In this document: positions 50,354 through 58,607 of the stretch, piece by piece | How the letters are laid out: each line of letters opens with the position of its first letter | How positions within the stretch are numbered: the stretch's first letter is position 1 | Assembly (NCBI GenBank): GCA_012031965.1 | Contig: JAAUSC010000003.1 | Location: 20,760 to 84,759, forward strand | Length of the DNA stretch: 64,000 nt | Source: Scytonema sp. RU_4_4 | GTDB taxonomy: Bacteria > Cyanobacteriota > Cyanobacteriia > Cyanobacteriales > Nostocaceae | Direction: 5' to 3' | Notes under the pieces: generated by a model | Seen by the model: the letters and a program-made list of their open reading frames with translations, nothing else | Told to the model about the DNA's origin: nothing | The model's database searches: none | Position numbers and translations under genes: made by a program

Positions 50354-51409
50354 TCAAAGTCTATAGCGGTTCTCACTTCGGTGCAATACAGTCGTCACCT
50401 CACCCCGCATTTGCTGACGCAAACGCTCCCCTCTCCTTAGCAAGGAGAGGGGTTGGGGGTGAGGTTGAAAAATGTACCGCATGCAAACGAGAACCGCTAT
50501 ATATTGCCGAAAAACCTCACTCGCAGCCCGATGTACTAAGGAGTGACGATACACAAGTGATTTGAGGTCATCAGCATATCCGCCGCCAATCACACAAGCA
50601 ACTCTGTAGCCAGACGCAATACAAGTACTCAAAACTTGCATTTCTCGGCGGTATAAACCAGTATCAGTTAAGGCTAATTTTCCTAGCCTGTCTCCTACAT
50701 GAGGATCAACACCAGCATCGTACAACACTAAATCTGGCTTGACTTTAGACAACAAATCTGGTAAATATTCAGCTAATGTTTGCAGGTAAGCATCATCTTC
50801 CATCCCCATGGGTAAGGGAACATCCAAATCACTTTTTTGCTTAGTAGCAGGGAAATTCACTTCGCAGTGCATTGAGAAGGTGAAAACACTATCATCCTCT
50901 TGAAAGATAAAAGCAGTGCCATCTCCTTGATGCACATCCAAGTCTACAATCAAAATTTTTTGAACTAGGCAGAGTTTTTGCAAGACGCGAGCGGCGATCG
51001 CTAAATCATTGAAAATACAAAAACCAGATCCATAACTGGGAAAAGCGTGATGAGTACCACCAGCAGTATTACAAGCTAAACCGTACTTTAGAGCTAGTTG
51101 TGCTGTGAGAATTGTCCCACCAACTGCTACACACGTACGATTAACCAGTGATAAACTCCAAGGTAATCCAATACGCCGGTGTGCTTTAGCATCAAGAGTC
51201 CCATGACAATAAGCTTGGATATACTCAGGGGTGTGAACTAACTCTATTAGCTTTTGTGGTGGGCGTGAGGGTATATGAAATTGTTCTTTTTGCGCCACGC
51301 CATCTGCTAATAATAGTTCGTAGAGTTGCCGAAATTTTGGCATCGGGAAGCGATGACCTTCAGGTAGTGAAGCAACGTAGTCAGGGTGGTAGACTATCGG
51401 CAAGTCCAT
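50354..51409 (-). CDS. Histone deacetylase / acetylpolyamine amidohydrolase family protein
   Basis: A 351-residue zinc hydrolase of the HDAC superfamily. Catalytic His 120-His 121 (GGTHHAF), zinc ligands Asp 158 and His 160 (VDLDVHQGDG) and Asp 235 (DAGVDPH) are present; the GGGY motif is IGGGYADD. Likely substrates are acetylated polyamines or proteins; this cannot be told from sequence. The last 48 residues (304-351) are not family sequence: they are translated from a small inserted element (50362-50501), so the native C-terminus was probably near residue 303. Confidence 0.9.
   Translation of the reverse strand: MDLPIVYHPDYVASLPEGHRFPMPKFRQLYELLLADGVAQKEQFHIPSRPPQKLIELVHTPEYIQAYCHGTLDAKAHRRIGLPWSLSLVNRTCVAVGGTILTAQLALKYGLACNTAGGTHHAFPSYGSGFCIFNDLAIAARVLQKLCLVQKILIVDLDVHQGDGTAFIFQEDDSVFTFSMHCEVNFPATKQKSDLDVPLPMGMEDDAYLQTLAEYLPDLLSKVKPDLVLYDAGVDPHVGDRLGKLALTDTGLYRREMQVLSTCIASGYRVACVIGGGYADDLKSLVYRHSLVHRAASEVFRQYIAVLVCMRYIFQPHPQPLSLLRRGERLRQQMRGEVTTVLHRSENRYRL
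50362..50501. mobile_element. MITE with TATAGCGGTTCTC ends
   Basis: 140 bp with 13-bp perfect terminal inverted repeats (TATAGCGGTTCTC / GAGAACCGCTATA), each end starting with a TA that may be the duplicated target, as for IS630/Tc1-mariner elements. Internally CCCCTCTCCTT-AGC-AAGGAGAGGGG forms a perfect 11-bp stem within CCTCACCCC / GGGGTGAGG pairing. It supplies the 3' end of the histone-deacetylase-family gene. Confidence 0.8.
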
Positions 51410-51633
51410 GAAGTCACTGTTGTAAAATTTATAACCACTAAAACACTAAGAATATTATCGCGTTGATTTTGTTGTTTCTACGCGAATCTAGAAAATGGGT
51501 GATATTTTTTTATCTACTAAATCTGTCTGCTTAGTTTAAGTTACGTAGATTTCTATCAATTTTGTTTACACTGAACAAGGGAAAAATAGAGCAATTTTCA
51601 TCTCAAATCCAAAATTGAAAATCAAAAATTGTC

Positions 51634-52677
51634 ATGATACAACATTGGATTTTACCACTTGTATTTATCTTGGCTGGCTTGCTTGGTGGAATCATATGCG
51701 AAAAGATTATTTTTACAAGACTCAACAAATTTGTTGCTAGTAGACGAATTCCGGGAAGTACAGTTATATTGCGTTCCCTAAACCGTATGCCCTTCTTTTG
51801 GTGCTTCCTTGCTGGGTTTTATGGTGCAAATGTAAGTTACCGTCCTGAGCCAGATGTTGCAGAATTATTAAAAAAAATTATTACTGGCGCTTTTTTATAC
51901 ACAGTTACTGTCGTCTTTGCCAGACTCACTGCTGGATTTGTCAGTTTATTTTTTCGGAGAACAGATGGTTTCTCAGCCTCACTACTTTCTAATGTTGCTA
52001 AAACTGCCGTTTTAGTTTTAGGGACATTAATTTTATTGCAAACATTAGGAGTTCAAATCACACCAATACTAACAACGTTAGGTATTGGTGGTTTAGCAGT
52101 TGGTCTAGCACTTCAAGATACACTAGCAAATTTATTTTCTGGTTTTTATTTAATTATCTCTAAGCAAGTCAGAACAGGAGATTACGTTAAATTAGATAGT
52201 GGTGGTCATGAAGGATACGTTACAGACATCACTTGGCGAAATACGACTATCAAAGAACTTTCTAACAACGTCATAATAGTACCAAATTCTAAGTTGGCTT
52301 CTGCTATTTTTACTAACTATCATCTACCCGTGAAGGAAATCACATTAACTATGAATATAGGAGTTAGCTATGATAGCGACCTTGAGCAAGTCGAAAGAGT
52401 CACTGTAGAAGTTGCTAAGGAAGTCATGGAAGAAGTCGCTCCAGAATTAATAGCAAATGAACCCTATATAAGATTTCATGAATTTGCAGATTTTAGTATA
52501 AATTTTATGCTGTATATGCGGGTAAATGAGTTTTTTGACCAACGTTTGGCTAGACATTTATTTATTAAAAAATTACACAAACGCTATCATAAAGAAAGAA
52601 TTACAATTCCCTTTCCAGTCAGAGATGTTTATGTGCAAGGTAATGGGAGTAAAAATGGAGCGATGACTTTGGAATAA
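51634..52677 (+). CDS. Mechanosensitive channel, MscS family
   Basis: A 347-residue small-conductance channel. N-terminal helices (about 5-25, 50-65, 80-105) precede the pore helix TLGIGGLAVGLALQDTLANL (about 150-170), which is the signature of MscS TM3. A beta domain (KLDSGGHEGYVTDITWRNTT) and an alpha/beta C-terminal domain follow. Such channels release solutes on osmotic down-shock. A stand-alone gene divergent from the histone-deacetylase-family gene. Confidence 0.92.
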   Translation: MIQHWILPLVFILAGLLGGIICEKIIFTRLNKFVASRRIPGSTVILRSLNRMPFFWCFLAGFYGANVSYRPEPDVAELLKKIITGAFLYTVTVVFARLTAGFVSLFFRRTDGFSASLLSNVAKTAVLVLGTLILLQTLGVQITPILTTLGIGGLAVGLALQDTLANLFSGFYLIISKQVRTGDYVKLDSGGHEGYVTDITWRNTTIKELSNNVIIVPNSKLASAIFTNYHLPVKEITLTMNIGVSYDSDLEQVERVTVEVAKEVMEEVAPELIANEPYIRFHEFADFSINFMLYMRVNEFFDQRLARHLFIKKLHKRYHKERITIPFPVRDVYVQGNGSKNGAMTLE

Positions 52678-52867
52678 TAAGCAGATGCGCGTATAGGGAT
52701 TACCAAAAAATCAATTATCCTTATCAAGGATATGATAATCAATGTCAAGCGGAAGAACCAGCCGTTTGAGATATATCGCGCTTTACCAGACGATTTATGC
52801 GCCAAACTGTAAGCGTTGCGTGTGGGCAAATGCTTGATGCACCTGATGATTTTTGTTTCTTATCGAC

Positions 52868-53544
52868 TCATGCAGCAAAAGCTCTTGGCGGAATTGGCAC
52901 GGGTTGAGGAGTTGCCAAGCAAGTTCCCTGTCTGTACCAGATGCCCTCAACCTCGAAAGCCTCAAATTCGGTTGTTAGAATTGCCCATGTTTGCTCGTTT
53001 AGTCCACCAGAGTAAGTCCAAGTAAATCGCCTTTGGTTGCGTAGTTGTCGTTCCAGTTCTGCTAAATCTTCAGGTAGCCAAAATCGGTCATGACCCTTTG
53101 TGTGGCAATCTCAGGAGATGTTTGTAACATCTCAGACATTGGCTTGTTAATAATAATTTGCTTGTGGTTATCTTGTCTTACGATACTAACTGGACGTTCA
53201 TTTTCAGCAGCTGCCACCATCCGGTGCAACAATGGTACTGGTAACTGCAATTGACTGCAAAAGACTGTACCATTCACAGGCAAGAGACTATCAGTCGTTT
53301 CAATGGGTGTGGACGGTTGTTGAAATCTCATCCACCCATAAAACTCAATGGGTTGCTTGCAGCGTTTCCATCCTATCCGCACCTTCCCCTTGATTTTTGC
53401 TGCGGTTTCGCTCAAACTATATCCGTAGCTTTGAGCAAGATAGATAGCATCTTGCTTTGTAGGAGCAAGGATAGAAATTCCCTCTTGGGACAGTTTACAA
53501 TTCCAACCTGCTTGGTTTAGAAGTCTCAGAACACTCGCACTCAT
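52868..53544 (-). pseudogene. Broken copy of the PAS-like gene at 54194
   Basis: The first 150 residues are intact in frame (53062-53544) and close in sequence to the full-length copy at 54194-54874. Then VMTDFGYLKI meets a stop at 53062. The rest (WLPEDLAELERQLRN to PQPVPIPPRAFAA) is still present in the next frame down to a TGA at 52868-52870. Relative to the other copy, one base is missing near 53085-53087 (CCGGG reads TCGG). Total length 677 nt is one short of 226 codons. It could be a real pseudogene or a sequencing error. The 3' trace of the RHH gene that precedes the intact copy is recognisable upstream (about 53545-53600). Confidence 0.85.
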
Positions 53545-54193
53545 TTTTTACACTTTCAGAATCGTTATGTAAACAATTAAAAGTTAGTTACTAAATCATT
53601 GGTAAGCTGTTGCGCGTATAACTTGCAGATTTGTTGTTGAGATTACCATTAGTCACTAGTTGTTTGTCTTTTGTCATTCCAAACAAGTATGGGCAGGTTT
53701 CCAAACCTACCTCTACATAACCAATGACTAAATGACGATTCTTACAAGAGGATTTGCAATTGAAATGCGTAACAGCTTATCTCTGTTCTGTTGTAACCAG
53801 ATATAGTAAACGAAAGTGAGGAAATTATGTGGTTACTGGCAATGTTTGTAGCGTATGTTGATACAAAGTTACACTTAATTGTCGTAAAGGCAACTAGGGA
53901 AGAGGAGGATTGTAAAGTATAGCTCTTATTTACAAAGTCTCGATAGGCAGTTTATAAGAGAAAAGAAAGGCTGAATGTGTGCAATACGTAATTTTTGTTA
54001 TTACCTTTTTTACTGATGATTGTATTTTTCATTTTAAAGACGGTGGGGCGCACTGAAATTCACGCTTGGCAACAGATGTCCCTCTACTCAGATTTGGCAA
54101 CAAGTTTAAGCAAGGATACTCGTTGAGCCAAGAATTCCTACCCTCAGGCTCTGCCAGGGTGGAAAGCGTCAAGAAAGTGGTAGAATCATCTAC
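53545..54193. other. Region between the two copies of the PAS-like gene
   Basis: 53545-53600 matches the 3' end of the RHH gene at 54855-54930, so the duplication extends past the PAS-like gene. The rest has heptamer-like TTTGTCTTTTGTCATT text, a GGTTTCCAAACC hairpin (about 53697-53710) and a CCCT/AGGG hairpin near 54140-54165. No gene seen. Confidence 0.55.
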
Positions 54194-54874
54194 TCACACT
54201 GGAGCAAAAGCTCCTGGCGGGATTGGTACAGGCTGAGGAGTTGCTAAGCAAGTTCCCTGTCTGTACCAGATGCCCTCAACCTCGAAAGCCTCAAATTCGG
54301 TTGTTAGGATTGCCCATGTTTGCTCGTTGAGTCTACCACAGTAAGTCCAAGTGAATCGAGTCTCGTTGCGTAGTCGTTGTTCCAGTTCTGCCAAATCTCC
54401 AGGTAGCCAAAACCGGGTCATGACCCTTTGTATGACAATCTCAGGAGATGTCTGTAACATCTCAGACATTGCCTTGTTAACAATGATTTGCTTGTGGTTA
54501 TCTTGTCTTACGATACTAACCGGACGTTTATTTTCAGCAGCTGCCACCATCCGGCACAGTAATTCTATTGGTAAATGCACCTGAGCGCAAAAAACTGCAT
54601 TCCCCACAGGTAAAAGGCGATGGGCGGTTCTGGCTACTATAGACACCTCCTGGGATGTCATCCACCCATAAAACTCAATTGGTTGTTTGCAGCCTCTCCA
54701 TCCTATCCGCACCTTCCCTTGGATTTTTACTGCGGTTTCGGTTAGAGCTGCTCCGTAGCTTTGAACAAAATAGGTTGCATCTTGCTTTGTAGGGGCAAAG
54801 ATGGAAACCCCCTCGTGGGACAGTTTATAATTCCAGCCCGGTTGGTTCAGGATTCTAAGAACACTCGCACTCAT
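54194..54874 (-). CDS. PAS-like protein paired with an RHH gene, function unknown
   Basis: A 226-residue protein of a family that I do not recognise. The N-terminal part (about 1-75) has a short alpha/beta pattern ending KVRIGWRGCKQPIEFYGWM. Residues about 100-220 resemble a PAS fold (PVSIVRQDNHKQIIVNKAMS; then WTYCGRLN and AILTTEFEAFEVEGIWYR). No membrane segment. Its start overlaps the end of the upstream RHH gene by 20 bases, so the pair is co-translated. The likely role is a sensory or co-regulatory partner of the RHH protein; this is inference from arrangement. A broken second copy lies 0.65 kb downstream. Confidence 0.65.
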   Translation of the reverse strand: MSASVLRILNQPGWNYKLSHEGVSIFAPTKQDATYFVQSYGAALTETAVKIQGKVRIGWRGCKQPIEFYGWMTSQEVSIVARTAHRLLPVGNAVFCAQVHLPIELLCRMVAAAENKRPVSIVRQDNHKQIIVNKAMSEMLQTSPEIVIQRVMTRFWLPGDLAELEQRLRNETRFTWTYCGRLNEQTWAILTTEFEAFEVEGIWYRQGTCLATPQPVPIPPGAFAPV

Positions 54875-55280
54875 CTTTTACACCATCGGACTCATTATGT
54901 AGGCAAAGAAAAGTTTGTTGCCAAATCTTTTTTTGTTCTTCCTCTGGGATGCCCAAAGTAGAAGTGATGATGGCAAAGTCCCCTGGTGTGGGTAGTACTT
55001 CCCCTTTGGCAAGCGCTTGCAAATTTTTGACACCAGAATGCCTCAGTTTTATCATGTTGGCTTGAACCAATTCGGCAATGGTTATCGGAGGACTTGGTTG
55101 TTCAGGGTGTGAGGAGTTACAAGCTGTTCTTTTGGCTAGCCACTCAAGGAGCATCTCTTCTAGTGCATCGCTTTGGGACACCCCCTCACGAGCGCAGATG
55201 CTTTTGAACTCCCGTGCCAACTCTACCGGAACATAGCCACTAACCTGCTTGTAATCAGCAGAACGCCTTTTATCGGTCAT
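54855..55280 (-). CDS. Ribbon-helix-helix (CopG-like) regulator
   Basis: A 141-residue protein. Residues about 12-50 read KQVSGYVPVELAREFKSICA then EGVSQSDALEEMLLEWL, the pattern of an RHH strand and two helices. The C-terminal half (about 65-128) has a charged, helix-rich domain with NLQALAKGEVLPTPGDFAII that may sense or bind a partner. It begins with ATG at 55280, 62 bases downstream of a perfect 15-bp inverted repeat, a strong operator candidate. Its end overlaps the PAS-like gene. It is not preceded by a toxin gene, so a toxin-antitoxin role is unsupported. Confidence 0.8.
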   Translation of the reverse strand: MTDKRRSADYKQVSGYVPVELAREFKSICAREGVSQSDALEEMLLEWLAKRTACNSSHPEQPSPPITIAELVQANMIKLRHSGVKNLQALAKGEVLPTPGDFAIITSTLGIPEEEQKKIWQQTFLCLHNESDGVKDECECS

Positions 55281-55341
55281 TGTGTTAATTGTCTATATTT
55301 ATGCTTGTTTTTATTTTCTCTCAATGACATCCAAATAATGA

Positions 55342-55385
55342 GTCATTTTTGTATGTTAACTATGTAATTGACATACAAAAATGAC
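55342..55385. promoter_or_regulatory. Perfect 15-bp inverted repeat upstream of the RHH gene
   Basis: GTCATTTTTGTATGT (55342-55356) and ACATACAAAAATGAC (55371-55385) with a 14-base spacer. The nearer arm ends about 60 bases from the RHH start. A second smaller dyad, ATCATAGTCATGATGACATG, lies just beyond it (about 55395-55418). RHH proteins bind dyads cooperatively, so autorepression is plausible. Confidence 0.6.
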
Positions 55386-55418
55386 AAGCGCTATCATAGT
55401 CATGATGACATGATAAAT

Positions 55419-55815
55419 GATTTAGCATAGGGGTAATAAGCTAAACAGAAAAAGGCAGATGACCCTAGTTATCATAATGTCCTGGTAGAAAAAGTAGATC
55501 ACCCTGACAGCTAGCTCCTCACGTTGATGGCTAGCTTATTTGTTGAGTTGCCGAAAAGAAATGGGCGAAAAATACCCATTTATACCTTACTATAAACTTT
55601 AAATTGTTTAAATTGTTTAACCAATTTACTGAATAATTGAGAATTGAAATAAGAAGAAAAATCAGTCTTTAGGTAGAAGAGCATCTCCTAGTATACATGC
55701 ACTCTAAAAACAGGTCGAAAATCAAGGAAGATAAATTCTGTTAACTAACATTTTGCACTAAAAAAAATTGATGGTATTTAGTTACTCAGTATGAAACCAA
55801 AAGTCCTTTATTTAG
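55419..55815. other. Intergenic region upstream of the RHH operator
   Basis: AT-rich, with no open reading frame of note. The right edge carries the 10-bp target duplication of the mobile element that follows. Confidence 0.5.
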
Positions 55816-56023
55816 GGAGCATCCCAAATGTGCAAGTTATATCAAACTCAGATGATTAATTGTCCGCAGCGTTAGCGCAGCGTGCCCGGAGGGCAGCGCA
55901 ACGCAGTGAAGCGAAGCAATCTCAAAAGTTTGCGATTGCTTCACTCCGCTTTGCTCCGTATGCCCAGAGGGCACGCTGCGCGAACGCAATGACAAACATA
56001 TTTTTGCAAAATTGGGATGCTCC
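55816..56023. mobile_element. MITE with GGAGCATCCCAA ends and 10-bp target duplication
   Basis: 208 bp, 12-bp perfect terminal inverted repeats (GGAGCATCCCAA / TTGGGATGCTCC). Exactly duplicated CTTTATTTAG flanks it at 55806-55815 and 56024-56033. The interior is GC-rich and self-complementary (GAAGCAATC / GATTGCTTC). No transposase. A matching solo end occurs at 36412-36430. A 10-bp duplication suits an IS4-like transposase supplied elsewhere, which is inference. Confidence 0.85.
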
Positions 56024-56033
56024 CTTTATTTAG

Positions 56034-56619
56034 AGAGAAAAGCCAAGAAAAATTATGTAGCATGATTGCGCATCTTTTTTACTTGTACAGTTTTCTACGG
56101 ATAAGTGCAAGATATGAGCGCCCAAGGGGCGCGATTACACGCCCGCAACGAATGAAAGAAACACTATCCCCCTGTTAAGAGTTCCCTGTGCATCTTAGGA
56201 GTAAACTGATACTTAAGTAGTCCGGGAAAGCTGCTAGATCCGAAGTGAAACGCCCAAGCAGAATCCTGCTGGGCGTTGAACGTCAACTCTAAACGTCAGT
56301 GTCGAGAACACTACAATCAAATTAAGTAAAAAAAATGAAGAAATTCTGAGGAATCAAAACTCACAACTCATCAGTTGACGATTGACGGGGACAAAGAACA
56401 CTTTTATTATTTCAACTTTAATTGTTTCAAACGAGCTACATCGTTTTGTAAAACTTGGTCAAAAATCTCCACAGTTAAGTCACTCAATTTTCTTTATCAG
56501 CTTGCAATTGCTATCAAAAATCTACTAATTTGAAGAAAGCTTACAGTCATATCTACATCTTCAAAAATATTCAATATTTAAATCAACTTATTTAGTCTTT
56601 AAAGAAGCGTACGGTTTTT
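56034..56619. other. Intergenic region downstream of the receiver cluster
   Basis: No gene. Contains AAGGGGCGCGATTACACGCC and CGCCCAAGCAGAATCCTGCT with GGGCG pairing (about 56250-56275), a possible hairpin. AT-rich otherwise. Confidence 0.45.
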
Positions 56620-57030
56620 CTAGTTCAGGACATTTGAAGTTTCTAGATTCCAATCAAGAAATTTTGCAATCTGAGAAACCAGAGTTAGAGGGTTAAATGG
56701 TTTGGTGATCACTCCTACCGCACCTAAGGTTAAAAACTGACACCTTTCAGCAATACTCCACGTAGATGTTAAAAAAACTACGGGTATTGCTTGAGTCTTC
56801 GCATTTAACCGTAGTTGTTGCAAACAAGTAACACCATCCATTCCTGGCATCATCACATCTAAAATGATGGCATCAGGTTTCAACTCCTGTGCTTTGACTA
56901 AACCCTCTGCGCCGGATTCCGCTATTTCAACCTCCCACCCTCCTAAGGTTTGCAGACAGGTTTTCACAATGAGTTGCATACTAGGTTCATCATCAATACA
57001 TAAAATCCTTTTAGCAACAGGTTCTATCAT
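56620..57030 (-). CDS. Single-domain response regulator
   Basis: A 136-residue receiver with no output domain: acidic pair DDE at 13-15, phosphoacceptor Asp 58 (AIILDVMMPGMDG), Thr in VVFLTSTW and Lys in ITKPFNPL. It ends in a short variable tail (LDWNLETSNVLN). It is the last of three lone receivers behind the kinase and is the most divergent of them. It may act by protein contact or as a phosphate sink. Confidence 0.92.
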   Translation of the reverse strand: MIEPVAKRILCIDDEPSMQLIVKTCLQTLGGWEVEIAESGAEGLVKAQELKPDAIILDVMMPGMDGVTCLQQLRLNAKTQAIPVVFLTSTWSIAERCQFLTLGAVGVITKPFNPLTLVSQIAKFLDWNLETSNVLN

Positions 57031-57286
57031 TGTCTTTTATCCCTGAGTACTACTCTCATAGCAACTAATACAGATATCCGGAATACTAAACTTCCATTAG
57101 AACTACGAATGCATTCAAACTATCAAATTTTCTTTCGTGAATAACTCAATGTCAGTCATTCAGTCTAGAACTATATAGAAAGATGAAGATACTTCGTTGA
57201 CAAAGTTATACGAGGAAAATGAGGAAATTCTGAGGATTCATAAAATTTGGTGGAGTGAGGATAATGTGAACGAGACTAAGGCTGAC

Positions 57287-57664
57287 TTATTCCCATTTCA
57301 GCAATACCTTTACCTGGTTCGACAACTCTATAGGGTCAAAAGGTTTGGGAATGATCCCGACAACGCCTAACTGTACAGATTCATTGGAGCTTACAAGCTG
57401 TGTCCTAGCAGTTAGCAAAATCACTGGAATTGTTCGGGTAACCGGATTGATTCGCAATGCATGTAACAATACCAATCCATTCATATCCGGCATCATAACA
57501 TCTAGCAGAATCGCATCAGGGAGTTCAGTTTCAGCCAATAGTAGTCCTTCACTACCGGATTGAGATGTTAGCACTTGCCAACCTCCTAAATATTCTAAAC
57601 AAATTTTAATAACAACACACAGATTTGCTTCGTCGTCAATGACCAAAATGCGCTTTGCTAACAT
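57287..57664 (-). CDS. Single-domain response regulator
   Basis: A 125-residue receiver: DDE at 10-12, Asp 55 (DAILLDVMMPDMNG), Thr in VILLTAR and Lys in IPKPFDP. It is very close in sequence to the receiver at 58025 (for example SGSEGLLLAETELPDAILLD in both with few changes), so the pair arose by tandem duplication. About 360 bases separate them. Confidence 0.93.
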   Translation of the reverse strand: MLAKRILVIDDEANLCVVIKICLEYLGGWQVLTSQSGSEGLLLAETELPDAILLDVMMPDMNGLVLLHALRINPVTRTIPVILLTARTQLVSSNESVQLGVVGIIPKPFDPIELSNQVKVLLKWE

Positions 57665-58024
57665 ACCTCTATTTATGGCTTTTCAGTCATTTAGGAAAAC
57701 TAAAAAAAACACATTGTCTGGAAAAGTTCTCTTTTCACGCTCTATGACTGGCTGAAAATGTTTTTTTGTAAAAACAACGGATATATTGATATGTTAAAAT
57801 CGTGATTTTTTTCATAAACTAAGTTTAAGAAATTTAGCTTTTAATGAAGTAAAAAGACAAAGCTGCCTTTTTTTAAAGGTAAACCAAAAAAATAAGAAAA
57901 TAATGAGGTTTTTCAAGATTGATAAGTAGACTCAGATTTTGCACCAATCTCAACCAACGTAGGGCTGACTGCTGTTCAATAGGGTTTAACTAATGGGGGA
58001 GTGTCAACTTAACAAGCGTGTCAT
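57665..58024. other. AT-rich spacer between two receiver genes
   Basis: No gene. TTTTTTTAAAGG-like AT-rich runs. Each receiver gene may have its own promoter because of this length. Confidence 0.45.
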
Positions 58025-58402
58025 TCATTCCCATCCCATCAATTCAACCACCTGGTTCACCAATTTCAAGGGGTCAAAAGGTTTGCGAAGCACACCTGCA
58101 ATGCCTAACTGTGCATATTGATCCAGGTCTACCTGCTGCACTTTAGCAGTCAGCAAAATCACTGGAATTTTTTGAGTAACCGGATTGTTTTGCAGGGCAC
58201 GAAACATCGCCAGCCCGTTCATTCCTGGCATCATGACATCTAGTAGAATAGCATCAGGGAGTTCAGTTTCAGCTAATACCAGTCCTTCGTTGCCAGATTG
58301 AGCCGTCAGCACATGCCAATGTCCTATGTTTTCTAAACAAGCTTTAATAACAAGACATAGATTTTTTTCGTCATCAACTACCAAAACGCGCTTTACCGAC
58401 AT
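58025..58402 (-). CDS. Single-domain response regulator
   Basis: A 125-residue receiver starting at ATG 58402, supported by AAGG 7 bases upstream: MSVKRVLVVDDEKNLCLVIK. Phosphoacceptor Asp 55, Thr in VILLTAK and Lys in LRKPFDPLK are intact. A longer frame to 58486 is rejected because it would be translated from a dispersed repeat. The kinase stop is about 205 bases upstream. Confidence 0.92.
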   Translation of the reverse strand: MSVKRVLVVDDEKNLCLVIKACLENIGHWHVLTAQSGNEGLVLAETELPDAILLDVMMPGMNGLAMFRALQNNPVTQKIPVILLTAKVQQVDLDQYAQLGIAGVLRKPFDPLKLVNQVVELMGWE

Positions 58403-58452
58403 AGTTCTACCTTCATCTTTTACCTTTACCGCTTGTAAAAATCTGAGCTTAC

Positions 58453-58490
58453 TATAGCGGTTCTGGTGTTGAGTGCAATACATCAAAGAG
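58453..58490. repeat. Half-copy of the CTATAGCGGTTCT repeat
   Basis: CTATAGCGGTTCTGGTGTTG then AGTGCAATACATC, matching one end of the element at 50362 and the sequence at 7199. Confidence 0.6.
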
Positions 58491-58514
58491 TTATTGGACT
58501 TTGGACAAAAAGAG

Positions 58515-58543
58515 TATGTTCGCGAGTAATTCTCGCGAACATA
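58515..58543 (-). terminator. Terminator downstream of the kinase
   Basis: TATGTTCGCGAG and its exact complement (12 bp) with a 5-nt loop. On the minus strand CTCTTTTTG follows, so it fits rho-independent termination after the kinase, between it and the receiver genes. Confidence 0.65.
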
Positions 58544-58607
58544 TTGTAGTTCAGACTATTTCTTAGGTCTTGAATCGTCTCGAATTGCCAATCATTAGAA
58601 CTGTTCC

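Noticed and set aside
54855..55280. Toxin-antitoxin reading of the RHH gene
   Set aside because: The partner is a 226-residue PAS-like protein without toxin family motifs; small toxin genes are absent.
58403..58486. 28-residue extension of the receiver at 58025
   Set aside because: It would be translated from the CTATAGCGGTTCT repeat; the ATG at 58402 has a good ribosome-binding site.
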